Source: Chloroflexota bacterium (GTDB lineage Bacteria > Chloroflexota > UBA6077 > CF-72). Taken from it: a stretch of 8,673 nt of DNA. The first letter of the stretch is position 1. Each line of letters begins with the position of its first letter. Position numbers and translations under genes: made by a program. The stretch lies in NCBI GenBank assembly GCA_019247135.1, contig JAFAPL010000602.1, forward strand, positions 1-8,673, read 5' to 3'. Shown here in pieces: positions 1-7,818 of this stretch. The notes under the pieces are model-generated. The model searched no databases, was not told the DNA's origin, and saw only the letters and a list, made by a program, of their open reading frames with translations.

Positions 1-2
1 GG

Positions 3-308
3 ATCGAGGCACAGCTCGGCTGGAATGTCGAGGTTGTTCGGCATCCACCACAACCACGAGGTGAATGGGTACCACACGGTGATCGGAGCGACTTGCGGAC
101 CGTATGGTTTTCTTGGGAGCGATTGGCACCTGCACCCAAAGTATTCCTCGGAGTGCTGCCCAGACGCTGGGTGGTGGAGCGGACCTTCGCCTGGCTGTGT
201 CAGAACCGGAGGTTCAGTCGCGATTACGAACGCCTTTGCACAACCGGTGAAGCACTCATCTATGCAGCGATGGGACGGCTCATGCTTCGCCGATTGGCCC
301 GAAACTGA
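3..308 (+). CDS. IS5-family transposase, C-terminal part (cut by window edge)
   Basis: The frame is open from the first bases of the window to TGA at 306-308, giving 101 residues with no start inside the window. The tail [23 protein letters not shown] is what one expects at the C-terminus of IS5-family (IS4/IS5 DDE, DDE_Tnp_1) transposases; the E in VVERTFAW should be the last acidic residue of the DDE triad. The upstream part ([31 protein letters not shown]) also fits this family and runs without frameshifts. The enzyme would cut and join the ends of its own insertion sequence. The stop lies almost inside the IS right end. The visible third looks intact; whether the N-terminal two thirds exist cannot be seen. 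A downstream ATG at 93 is internal and is not the true start. Confidence 0.85.
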   Translation: MEAQLGWNVEVVRHPPQPRGEWVPHGDRSDLRTVWFSWERLAPAPKVFLGVLPRRWVVERTFAWLCQNRRFSRDYERLCTTGEALIYAAMGRLMLRRLARN

Positions 309-323
309 GTTTTTAGACAGTCT
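302..323 (+). mobile_element. Probable right end (terminal inverted repeat) of the IS5-family element
   Basis: Just after the transposase stop lies GTTTTTAGACAGTCT. Its reverse complement, AGACTGTCTAAAAAC, looks like the terminal repeats I know for IS5 elements of the IS427/IS1031 type. The next three bases, TTA at 324-326, match the TNA target these subgroups duplicate. A Tn3-type transposase frame resumes immediately after it, which fits insertion into that gene. The left end lies outside the window, so the repeat pair and the duplication cannot be confirmed. Confidence 0.5.
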
Positions 324-826
324 TTAGTTCGCTACCTGGCTACAGTCTTCTGCTACGGCACCAACATGGGCCCAAGTCAGGCGGCGCGCTCGCTCATTGG
401 GCTGGATCGACGGCAGATCGAGTGGATCAATCAACACCACGTCATCGAGGATGGCCTGGATGAGGCCAGCACCATCGTCGTCAACGGCTATCACCGCTTC
501 CTGCTAACCCGAGCGTGGGGCTCCGGCAAACAGGTCTCCGCTGACGGAACGCAATGGGATACGTACGAGCGGAACCTGCTGGCCGAGCGGCACATCCCTT
601 CGGCGGCTTTGGCGGCATCGCCTACTACCACGTCGCGGACCTGTACATCGCCTTGTTCAGCCGCTTCATTCCGTGCGGTGCCTACGAGGGCGTGTACATC
701 CTGGACCCTTTCTATCAGAACAAAAGCGACGTTCAACCGGACACCGTCCATGCCGATACCCATGGCCAGAGCGCCAGCATATTTGGGCTCGCGTACATCC
801 TGGGTATTCAGCTCATGCCGCGCATC
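324..826 (+). pseudogene. tnpA: Tn3-family transposase (TnpA) core fragment, frameshifted and truncated
   Basis: Translation from 324 gives LVRYLATVFCYGTNMGPSQAARSL, then INQHHVIEDGLDEA, WGSGKQVSADGTQWDTYERNLLAERHI. After a shift at about 597 it continues in another frame as FGGFGGIAYYHVADLYIALFSRFIPCG, LDPFYQNKSDVQPDTVHADTHGQS and FGLAYILGIQLMPRIR. This is the catalytic core of Tn3-family transposases, with the first Asp in SADGT and the second in HADTHGQ. The usual text after AERHI is RFGGFGG; one lost base in the Arg codon (CGC to CC at 597-598) explains the break. The frame leaves the Tn3 pattern at LMPRIR, where NWKDL is normally found, so the catalytic Glu region is missing. The N-terminal part is also absent, replaced upstream by the IS5 element. 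It cannot encode a working enzyme. Confidence 0.85.
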
Positions 827-868
827 CGCAAGGGTGAACCGCACTGGCGCAAGGGTGAACCGCACTGG
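827..868 (+). repeat. Perfect 21-bp tandem duplication at the transposon junction
   Basis: The 21-base unit beginning CGCAAGGGTGAACC and ending GCACTGG occurs twice head to tail (827-847 and 848-868) without mismatch. In the reading frame it encodes RKGEPHW twice. It sits exactly where the Tn3-type sequence ends and the integrase-type sequence begins. Rve integrases of the following fragment's type usually carry one such segment (of the form RKxxPHW-VCGIP), so one copy looks like a local duplication. Confidence 0.95.
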
Positions 869-964
869 TCAGTGTGTGGCATCCCCGCAACGTTCTATAC
901 CGACCACGGCAGCGACTTCACGTCAAACCACCTCGAGCAAGTGGCGGCCTCTGGCATCCAATCC
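827..964 (+). pseudogene. Fragment of an rve/Mu-type DDE integrase-transposase
   Basis: In the same frame as the preceding Tn3 piece the text becomes RKGEPHWSVCGIPATFYTDHGSDFTSNHLEQVA. This matches the segment around the second catalytic Asp (FYTDHGSDF) of integrase-core (rve) transposases that carry a Mu-type C-terminal domain. After about residue GIQS the expected continuation (a Ser-x-x-Gly-x-P, R-G-x-G-x-I-E-R-F-F stretch with the catalytic Glu) is not present. Only about 45 residues of the enzyme survive and neither end of the element is seen, so this is a relic. The family call rests on the short VCGIP..FYTDHGSDFTS..LEQVAA pattern. I am confident of the rve fold but not of the exact IS family. 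Confidence 0.7.
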
Positions 965-1113
965 AGAGCCGGGCCGAGCAAGTCCTGCGTTGGCGTGAGT
1001 GGCTCGGTCGGCGTCAGGTGCACCTCCACATTGCGGACGTGCACTCGATGTTCATCCAGGTCAACGATGAGGTCGCGATGCTGGATCCTACGCGGCCGTT
1101 CGGTCGGCCGTAG
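965..1113 (+). other. Unassigned open stretch in the debris, possible protein relic
   Basis: In frame 1 the sequence reads SRAEQVLRWREWLGRRQVH, then LHIADVHSMFIQVNDEVAMLDPTRP up to TAG at 1111-1113. The amino-acid text is well balanced and protein-like, unlike the two other forward frames here. It is in a different frame from the integrase fragment just before it. It has no start codon or ribosome-binding site of its own and I do not recognise the family. It may be the tail of another transposase or accessory protein, or the same integrase after more rearrangement. It is listed because the frame looks conserved rather than random; function unknown. Confidence 0.3.
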
Positions 1114-1407
1114 CGCCGAAGCCTCCCGCCAGATCGGCCCTCGGAAGTCGTCTTGCATCAGCCGTCGCTCGGGGGGCAGCGGTCTATCAGGCATTTGGCG
1201 TGAATGGGCTCCGCGCGCCGAGGGCCAGGCGATTGAAGCTTAATGCGATTCGAGCCCAAGCCGGTTCGCGCGGCTAACAGTGGCCACGTCTGAGTGCGGC
1301 CGCGCAAATGTAGACGATGCTCTGGATTGAGCTGCCGATGCCACACGTCGAGCCGGGCGGGCGCTACCCTGGCGCAGGCGAAAGACCGACACGCGGCGGA
1401 GGGTGCG
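1114..1407. other. Region without a supported gene between transposon debris and the polyol genes
   Basis: No frame gives a recognisable protein here. A short run in frame 1 near 1243-1285 (LMRFEPKPVRAANSGHV) looks protein-like and could be further transposon debris, but a stop follows at once. I searched by eye for a -35/-10 pair and found none convincing. There is also no copy of the TTGCGCAA-centred palindrome seen at 4435-4462. The only clear signal is the purine-rich ribosome-binding site just before 1408. Confidence 0.5.
1398..1403 (+). promoter_or_regulatory. Ribosome-binding site that decides the GTG start of the dehydrogenase
   Basis: GGAGGG lies four bases before GTG at 1408. The spacing is a little short, but it is the only strong Shine-Dalgarno sequence in the right place. 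The resulting protein has the N-terminal length usual for this family. The in-frame ATG at 1294 lacks such a site and would add 38 residues of non-family, Arg/Cys-rich text. Confidence 0.55.
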
Positions 1408-2901
1408 GTGGACAGCATTGCAGGGACACATGCGGCAGCGGCACGCGGGCTTTCACATCGGGCGCTCAGGGAGTTTGGGCGGGCGATTGCCGTACCGACG
1501 TACGCCCGCGGTGACCTGCGTCCGGCCATCGTCCATCTGGGCGTGGGCGGCTTTCATCGCGCACACCAGGCGCTCTACCTGGACGAGCTCGCGCAACAAC
1601 GGGTCAGCATGGACTGGGGCGAGCGGGGTGTCGGATTGCTGGCTCCAGATAAACGGATGGCCGACGCGCTACTGCCTCAGGAGTGCCTGTACACGCTCGT
1701 CGAGCGTAGCGCAGAACACGACTCGGCACGCGTCGTTGGTTCACTGCTCGAGTACGCATTTGCGCCCGACGATCCCGGCCGGGTGCTCGAGATGCTCGCC
1801 GACCCCCAAACCACAATCGTCAGCTTGACGATCACTGAGGGCGGGTACCTCGTCGACGATAAAACTGGCGTCTTCGATGCGAACGATGCGTCCGTCCACG
1901 CCGATACCGATCCCGCTGCCCCGAAGACGGCCTTCGGCTACCTGTGCAGTGCGCTCGCAAGGCGACGCGCCGCTGGGACTCCGCCGTTCACGGTGATGTC
2001 CTGCGACAACTTGCAGGGCAATGGCAGGGTCGCCCGGACGGCCGTCGTATCCTTCGCGAATCTGCGCGACTCCGACCTCGCCAAATGGATCGAGTCCAAC
2101 GTCGCATTTCCAAACGCGATGGTTGACCGCATCACGCCCCAGACGACGGACGCCGATCGAGCCATGGTGACCCAAACTTTCGGCATCGTCGACGCGTGGC
2201 CGGTTGTCGCCGAGCCGTTCAAACAGTGGGTCATCGAAGATACGTTTACCGTGGGCAGACCGCCGGTCGAGGAAGTCGGCGCGCAAATCGTCCCAGACGT
2301 GCATCCATACGAGACCATGAAGCTTCGCTTGCTCAACGGCAGCCATCAGGCCCTGGCGTATCTCGGATATCTCGCGGGGCACCGGTACGTGCATGAAGCA
2401 GCGGCCGATCCGGCTCTTCAGAAGCTGATTCGGCGAATGATGGACGAGGAAGTGACACCCCTGCTAGCGCCGGTGCCGGGTGTCGATCTGACGGACTACA
2501 AACGATCGCTGCTGGAGCGATTTCAGAATCCGAAGATTCGAGATACATTGGCACGCCTGGCGTTCGCGGGCTCCGATCGAATGCCGAAGTTCTTGCTGCC
2601 GTCGATCGCAGACGCGCTGACGCAAGGGCGGCCGCACAGACTTTTGACGCTTGCGACGGCGGGCTGGCTGCGCTACTTGCGCGGGGTGGACGACCAGGGT
2701 GAAGCAATCGTCGTGCAGGACGACCGCGCTGACGAGTTGCGCCGACTAGCGAACGCCGGCGGCTCCGATCCGCGGCCGCTGCTCAGCGCCAGGCGTGTTT
2801 TTGGCGATCTCGGCAGCCACGAAGAATGGGTCGCGGAACTCGAGATCGCGTTGCGGAATCTCGACGCACGCGGAGCCCGCGCAGTCCTGCACGACGTGTG
2901 A
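1408..2901 (+). CDS. Long-chain polyol dehydrogenase of the mannitol dehydrogenase family
   Basis: This 497-residue cytoplasmic enzyme should oxidise a sugar alcohol to a ketose with NAD(P)+ (for example mannitol to fructose or D-arabinitol to D-xylulose). The Rossmann part has the glycine motif VHLGVGGFHRAHQ at residues 42-54. The SCDNLQGNG segment (Asn201) and VDRITP (Asp240) follow. The catalytic K-x4-N-x2-H signature of polyol-specific long-chain dehydrogenases is complete: KLRLLNGSH with Lys305, Asn310 and His313, matching Lys295/Asn300/His303 of Pseudomonas fluorescens mannitol 2-dehydrogenase. MPKFLLPS in the C-terminal helical domain is also typical, and the length is normal. I chose GTG 1408 for its GGAGGG site. 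The stop overlaps the kinase start by four bases, so the two are translated together. UxuB/UxaB-type hexuronate reductases belong to the same superfamily, but the transport genes here favour a polyol substrate. Confidence 0.9.
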   Translation: MDSIAGTHAAAARGLSHRALREFGRAIAVPTYARGDLRPAIVHLGVGGFHRAHQALYLDELAQQRVSMDWGERGVGLLAPDKRMADALLPQECLYTLVERSAEHDSARVVGSLLEYAFAPDDPGRVLEMLADPQTTIVSLTITEGGYLVDDKTGVFDANDASVHADTDPAAPKTAFGYLCSALARRRAAGTPPFTVMSCDNLQGNGRVARTAVVSFANLRDSDLAKWIESNVAFPNAMVDRITPQTTDADRAMVTQTFGIVDAWPVVAEPFKQWVIEDTFTVGRPPVEEVGAQIVPDVHPYETMKLRLLNGSHQALAYLGYLAGHRYVHEAAADPALQKLIRRMMDEEVTPLLAPVPGVDLTDYKRSLLERFQNPKIRDTLARLAFAGSDRMPKFLLPSIADALTQGRPHRLLTLATAGWLRYLRGVDDQGEAIVVQDDRADELRRLANAGGSDPRPLLSARRVFGDLGSHEEWVAELEIALRNLDARGARAVLHDV

Positions 2902-4391
2902 AGGCGCAGGTCCTCGGCATCGACGTCGGCACGAGCGGACTGAGGGCCGTGCTGCTCGATGAGCACGGTCGCACGGTTGACGAAGCGAGTGCCATGTATG
3001 GATTGCGGGTGCCGCGCCCGGGCTGGACGGAGCAGGACCCGGACGACTGGTGGACGGCCGCAATCAGCGCACTTAACGAGCTGTGGGAACGCGGCCACGA
3101 CGCGCGAAGTATCGCCGCCGTTGGCCTCACCGGACAGATGCACAGCCTGGTGTTGCTGGACGCGGAGGGCAACGTGTGTGCTCCGGCAATCCTCTGGTCA
3201 GACCAGCGCACGGCGGCCGAATGCGGGGAGATTCGAGAACGCATCGGTGTCGATGCGCTGCTGCAGGCTACGGGCAATGTAGCGCTGCCAGGCTTCACCG
3301 CGCCGAAGGTGTTGTGGGTCCGCCGCCATTGGCCCAACGCGTACGAGCGCGCACGGCACCTTCTGTTGCCCAAGGATTTCGTGCGCTTCCGCCTCACCGA
3401 GGTTAGGGCGACGGACGTCTCCGACGCATCGGGCACGCTGCTGTTCGACGTTGCTCGGCGGCGCTGGGCAGCCGAGCTTCTGCGCACACTTCAGATCGAC
3501 CAGTCGTTGTTGCCGCCGGCACTCGAGGGCACGGCATACAGCGGCAGCATCAGCGCCAGAGCTGCGCAACTGACTGGGCTCGTGGCAGCCACGCCCGTGA
3601 TCGCTGGAGGTGGCGACAACGCGGCGGCAGCAGTGGGCTTGAACGCGGTCGACCCGGGCGTGCTCATGCTCTCGATCGGGACGTCTGGCGTGCTGTTCGC
3701 GCCGGTGCGCGAGTACCCATCCAGCATTGACGGGCGCCTGCATGTGTTCTGCCACGCCCTGCCTGATCGCTGGCACTTGATGGCGGTGACGCTCAGTGCC
3801 GGCGGATCGCTGCGCTGGCTGCGCGACGTGCTTGCGCCACTGGCGCCTGAGGAAGGCTACGACTGGTTGATGCAGCGCGCCACGGAGGCGCCAAGCGGCA
3901 GCGACGGCCTGGTGTTCCTGCCATACCTGACAGGCGAGCGCACTCCATACGCAGATCCGAATGCCCGTGGCGCTTTCATTGGCCTCCACCTGGGCCACCG
4001 ACTGGAACACCTCGTGCGGGCCGTGCTGGAGGGCGTCGCGTTCAGCCAACGCCAGGGACTTGAGCTGATTCGCGACGCCGGCGCGACGCCAAATGTCATC
4101 CGCGGCGCCGGCGGGGGTCTCCAGAGCGCGTTATGGCGTCAGATTCTGGCGGATGCGCTGGAGGTCGAACTGCAGACGACGCAGGCTCCGGTTGGTGCAG
4201 CGCGAGGCGCAGCGGTCCTGGCGGGCCTGGGTGTGGGCGCCTATGCGCATGCTGATGTCGGCATCGATTGGGCTTCGCAGCGTGCGCAGGTGCCGGACCA
4301 GGAACGCCAGGCGAATCTGGCGGCGCTCTGGCGGGCGTATCGGGGACTGTACCCCGCGCTGATGCCGGCGTTTGTGGAACTAGCGCACTGA
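2898..4391 (+). CDS. xylB: FGGY-family carbohydrate kinase, xylulokinase
   Basis: The product, 497 residues, should phosphorylate D-xylulose with ATP to xylulose 5-phosphate. GTG at 2898 overlaps the dehydrogenase stop (GTGA) and puts the phosphate-binding motif VLGIDVGTSGLRAVLLD at the very N-terminus, as in the family; the longer frame back to 2826 lies inside the upstream gene. Xylulokinase features are GLTGQMHSL (Met81-His82, the sugar-binding QMH), ILWSDQRT (Asp102), the GFTAPKVLWVRRHWP and LLPKDFVRFRLT stretches, ATDVSDASGTLLFD, and the catalytic Asp240 in GGGDNAAAAVG, equivalent to Asp233 of E. coli XylB. GERTPYADP (346-354) and GAGGGLQSALWRQILAD (from 403) complete the ATPase fold. 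No key residue is missing. A dehydrogenase-xylulokinase pair suggests D-arabinitol use, although P. fluorescens mtl also contains a xylulokinase (mtlY). Confidence 0.92.
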   Translation: MKAQVLGIDVGTSGLRAVLLDEHGRTVDEASAMYGLRVPRPGWTEQDPDDWWTAAISALNELWERGHDARSIAAVGLTGQMHSLVLLDAEGNVCAPAILWSDQRTAAECGEIRERIGVDALLQATGNVALPGFTAPKVLWVRRHWPNAYERARHLLLPKDFVRFRLTEVRATDVSDASGTLLFDVARRRWAAELLRTLQIDQSLLPPALEGTAYSGSISARAAQLTGLVAATPVIAGGGDNAAAAVGLNAVDPGVLMLSIGTSGVLFAPVREYPSSIDGRLHVFCHALPDRWHLMAVTLSAGGSLRWLRDVLAPLAPEEGYDWLMQRATEAPSGSDGLVFLPYLTGERTPYADPNARGAFIGLHLGHRLEHLVRAVLEGVAFSQRQGLELIRDAGATPNVIRGAGGGLQSALWRQILADALEVELQTTQAPVGAARGAAVLAGLGVGAYAHADVGIDWASQRAQVPDQERQANLAALWRAYRGLYPALMPAFVELAH

Positions 4392-4398
4392 GAGGTGC

Positions 4399-4427
4399 TT
4401 GACGAGCGGGTCGTCGAGGACTAAGAT
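4399..4427 (+). promoter_or_regulatory. Predicted sigma-70-type promoter of the transport-regulator unit
   Basis: TTGACG (4399-4404) matches five of six consensus -35 bases. It is followed after exactly 17 bases by TAAGAT (4422-4427), which matches four of six -10 bases including the first two and last two. It begins eight bases after the kinase stop. Transcription would start near 4433-4436, about 90 bases before the lipoprotein ATG and at the left edge of the palindrome. This is by-eye prediction only. Confidence 0.6.
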
Positions 4428-4434
4428 CGGCCTC

Positions 4435-4462
4435 ATCGATGCGCTTGCGCAACCGCATCGAT
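4435..4462 (+). promoter_or_regulatory. Probable LacI-family operator, 28-bp palindrome
   Basis: The arms ATCGATGCG and CGCATCGAT flank a core C-TTGCGCAA-C. Of the 14 base pairs of dyad symmetry 13 match; the only mismatch is C4444/C4453. The dyad centre is a CpG (4448/4449), as in operators of PurR, CcpA and other LacI-family proteins. It begins at the expected transcription start, so bound repressor would block initiation or early elongation. A LacI-family gene ends the same unit, which makes it the natural ligand. It could also fold as a hairpin, but no T-run follows, so it is not a good intrinsic terminator. Confidence 0.7.
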
Positions 4463-4522
4463 CAACTCGGAGTCGACTGGATCCGAGCGCCGAACAGGGG
4501 AATCGCACAGGGAGCAGGGGAA

Positions 4523-5959
<1,437 letters not shown>

Positions 5960-5974
5960 CCGGCAGACGATCTG

Positions 5975-6904
5975 ATGGCAACAACTCTAACACTCCAGCG
6001 GAGGCGAGTTCCTTCGCTTCCGCTGATCAGCGCCCTCAACAACTGGTCCGTCGGCAAGACGCTGGTAGCTCCGGCGGTAATCTACGCCATCATCGTGACT
6101 CAGCTCCCGTTCGTCGTGACGGTCTGGTACAGCCTGCTGCATTGGAACCTGCTCCGTCCCGACAATATCCAGTTCGCCGGGTTCGATAACTACATCTTTG
6201 TCATTACGGCCGATCCAATCTTCCCCGTAGCACTGGTGAACACGATTATTTTGACCGCCGGATCAGTGATCGCGTCGCTGGTGTTTGGGCTCTTGTTCGC
6301 AGAGCTGGTCAATCATCGGTACCCAGGCCGCGGCATCGTGCGCACCCTGTTCATCACGCCATTCCTGGTCATGCCCGTCGTCGGTGCCCTGACCTGGAAG
6401 AACATGATGCTCAACCCGGTATTCGGCGTCGTCGACTATCTGATGCAGCTGGTGAAATTACCGGCGGTGGATTGGCTGGCCCAATTTCCGTTGTTCGCCA
6501 TCACGGGCATCGTCGTCTGGCGTTGGGCTCCGTTCATGATGCTCATCTTGCTCGCGGGCATGCAGTCCCTGAGCGACGAAATCCGCGAGGCCGCGCGCAT
6601 GGACGGTGTATCCGCTATTCAGGAGTTCCGCTATATCGTGCTGCCGCACCTGAACCGCTTCATCCAACTCGGCGCATTGCTCGGCTCGGTGTACATCGTC
6701 CAGGAGTTCGACAGCATCTACATGACGACACAGGGCGGCCCAGGCACGTCCAGCACCAACCTGCCGTTTCTCATTTATCAGATCGCATTTGCCAAAAAAG
6801 ACGTCGGCGAAGCGTCTGCGCTTGGCGTGATGGTTGTCATCCTGACCATTATCGCCGTGCAGTATCTGCTGCGCGTGCTGAGCAAGCTGACGGAGGGTGA
6901 CTGA
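5975..6904 (+). CDS. smoF: Polyol ABC transporter permease (SmoF/MtlF-like)
   Basis: A 309-residue inner-membrane protein of the MalF-type binding-protein-dependent permeases, one half of the import channel. Hydrophobic segments fall near residues 29-54, 87-112, 122-141, 173-196, 226-246 and 280-302, suggesting six helices. The cytoplasmic EAA loop that docks the ATPase is EAARMDGVSAIQEFRYIVLP (205-224), with its key Gly211. GRGIVRTLFITPFLVMPVVGALTWKNMMLNPV and TTQGGPGTSSTNLPFLIY resemble SmoF/MtlF. Some MalF relatives carry a large periplasmic insert; this protein does not. The start lies 15 bases after the lipoprotein stop without a strong Shine-Dalgarno sequence, so coupling to the upstream gene is likely. 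Its partner permease follows after five bases. Confidence 0.92.
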   Translation: MATTLTLQRRRVPSLPLISALNNWSVGKTLVAPAVIYAIIVTQLPFVVTVWYSLLHWNLLRPDNIQFAGFDNYIFVITADPIFPVALVNTIILTAGSVIASLVFGLLFAELVNHRYPGRGIVRTLFITPFLVMPVVGALTWKNMMLNPVFGVVDYLMQLVKLPAVDWLAQFPLFAITGIVVWRWAPFMMLILLAGMQSLSDEIREAARMDGVSAIQEFRYIVLPHLNRFIQLGALLGSVYIVQEFDSIYMTTQGGPGTSSTNLPFLIYQIAFAKKDVGEASALGVMVVILTIIAVQYLLRVLSKLTEGD

Positions 6905-6909
6905 TCGAT

Positions 6910-7812
6910 ATGGCAGTACGCGCAATTGGACGCGCGCCGGCCGGGGCACCCGGCATCGAACGGGCGCCAATCGGAATTGCGATCGCTGGCTGGCTGCTCG
7001 CACTCATCGGTTTCTTTCCGGTGCTGTACCTGGTCGCGACCAGTCTCAAAACGGAAGCCGCGGCGGTGGTCCTGCCGCCAACCTTCATCCCGTTGCCGGG
7101 CGTGGATCTCGCACCCACCGAGATGCCGCCGTTCACGTTCACGCCCACGTTTGAGCAGTACCAGACGATTCTGGACCGTGGATTCGGACCGTTCTTCGCG
7201 CGCTCGGTTCTGACGGTCGTGGGATCCACGCTGATTGTGCTGCTGCTCGCCGTGCCGTGCGCGTATGCGCTCGCCTTTCGCATGATCGTCGGCTGGCGGG
7301 ACAGCCTGTTCTTTTTCATATCAACCAAGTTTTTGCCGCCAGTTGGCATCATCGTGCCGATCTATATCATCATGCGTGACCTGCAGCTGCTCGACAACAT
7401 CGCAGCACTGCTGATCATGTACACGGCAATGAATCTGCCGATCGCAATATGGATGCTGCGGTCGTTCTTCGAAGAGATTCCACGCGATGTGCTGCAGGCG
7501 GCCCAGGTTGACGGAGCGGATGTCTTCACCACCATGACGCGCGTCATTCTGCCCATGGTGACGCCCGGGCTGACGGCCACGATTTTCATCGGCATGATCT
7601 TCGCCTGGAACGAGTTCTTCTTTGCGGTCAGCCTGACAGCCACGAAAGCCGCGACCGTGCCAATGTTCATGATTGGTTTCATCACGTCAGAAGGCCTGTT
7701 CTGGGCCAAGCTGGCGGCCGCGGGCACGATGGCCATGCTGCCGGTCGTGATCGCTGGCTGGGCGGCTCAGCGGCAGCTGGTACGTGGCCTATCGCTCGGT
7801 GCTGTCAAATAG
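6910..7812 (+). CDS. smoG: Polyol ABC transporter permease (SmoG/MtlG-like)
   Basis: A 300-residue MalG-type inner-membrane permease, the second half of the channel. The first helix is at about 21-45 and is followed by TSLKTEAAAV, typical of this group. Further hydrophobic stretches lie near 98-124, 131-155, 162-185, 218-242 and 266-286. The EAA loop is LQAAQVDGADVFTTMTRVILP (195-215) with Gly202. STKFLPPVGIIVPIYIIMRDL, LDNIAALLIMYTAMNLPI, FAWNEFFFAVSLTA and the C-terminal QRQLVRGLSLGAVK match SmoG/MtlG-type permeases from memory. GGAGGG at 6892-6897 is 12 bases from the ATG, rather far but the best site. The first periplasmic loop (about 54-82, Pro-rich) seems some ten residues longer than I would expect. 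The gene is followed after six bases by the regulator. Confidence 0.92.
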   Translation: MAVRAIGRAPAGAPGIERAPIGIAIAGWLLALIGFFPVLYLVATSLKTEAAAVVLPPTFIPLPGVDLAPTEMPPFTFTPTFEQYQTILDRGFGPFFARSVLTVVGSTLIVLLLAVPCAYALAFRMIVGWRDSLFFFISTKFLPPVGIIVPIYIIMRDLQLLDNIAALLIMYTAMNLPIAIWMLRSFFEEIPRDVLQAAQVDGADVFTTMTRVILPMVTPGLTATIFIGMIFAWNEFFFAVSLTATKAATVPMFMIGFITSEGLFWAKLAAAGTMAMLPVVIAGWAAQRQLVRGLSLGAVK

Positions 7813-7818
7813 AGCCTG

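Noticed and set aside
1291..1306. GC-rich dyad around GCGGCCGC as a second regulator site
   Set aside because: The symmetry is only the eight-base core, lacks the TTGCGCAA centre and is easily expected by chance in GC-rich DNA.
1294..1407. Longer dehydrogenase start at ATG 1294
   Set aside because: The added 38 residues are Arg/Cys-rich and unlike the family's N-terminus, there is no ribosome-binding site before 1294, and GTG 1408 with GGAGGG gives the usual length.
2826..2897. Longer kinase start at ATG 2826
   Set aside because: It would lie inside the dehydrogenase gene and add Arg/Ser-rich text before the GIDVGTSG motif, which normally sits at the extreme N-terminus; GTG 2898 in the GTGA overlap fits.
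3198..4049. Long antisense frame opposite the xylulokinase (283 codons)
   Set aside because: It mirrors codon bias of the real gene in GC-rich DNA, has low-complexity His/Arg/Gln-rich text and no recognisable motif.
4435..4462. Palindrome as intrinsic terminator of the kinase gene
   Set aside because: No T-run follows, and a promoter lies just upstream of it with the binding-protein gene downstream; operator is the better reading.
4439..4522. Longer binding-protein start at ATG 4439
   Set aside because: It would place 28 charged residues in front of the lipoprotein signal and start within the palindrome; ATG 4523 follows a Shine-Dalgarno sequence and gives a clean signal peptide.
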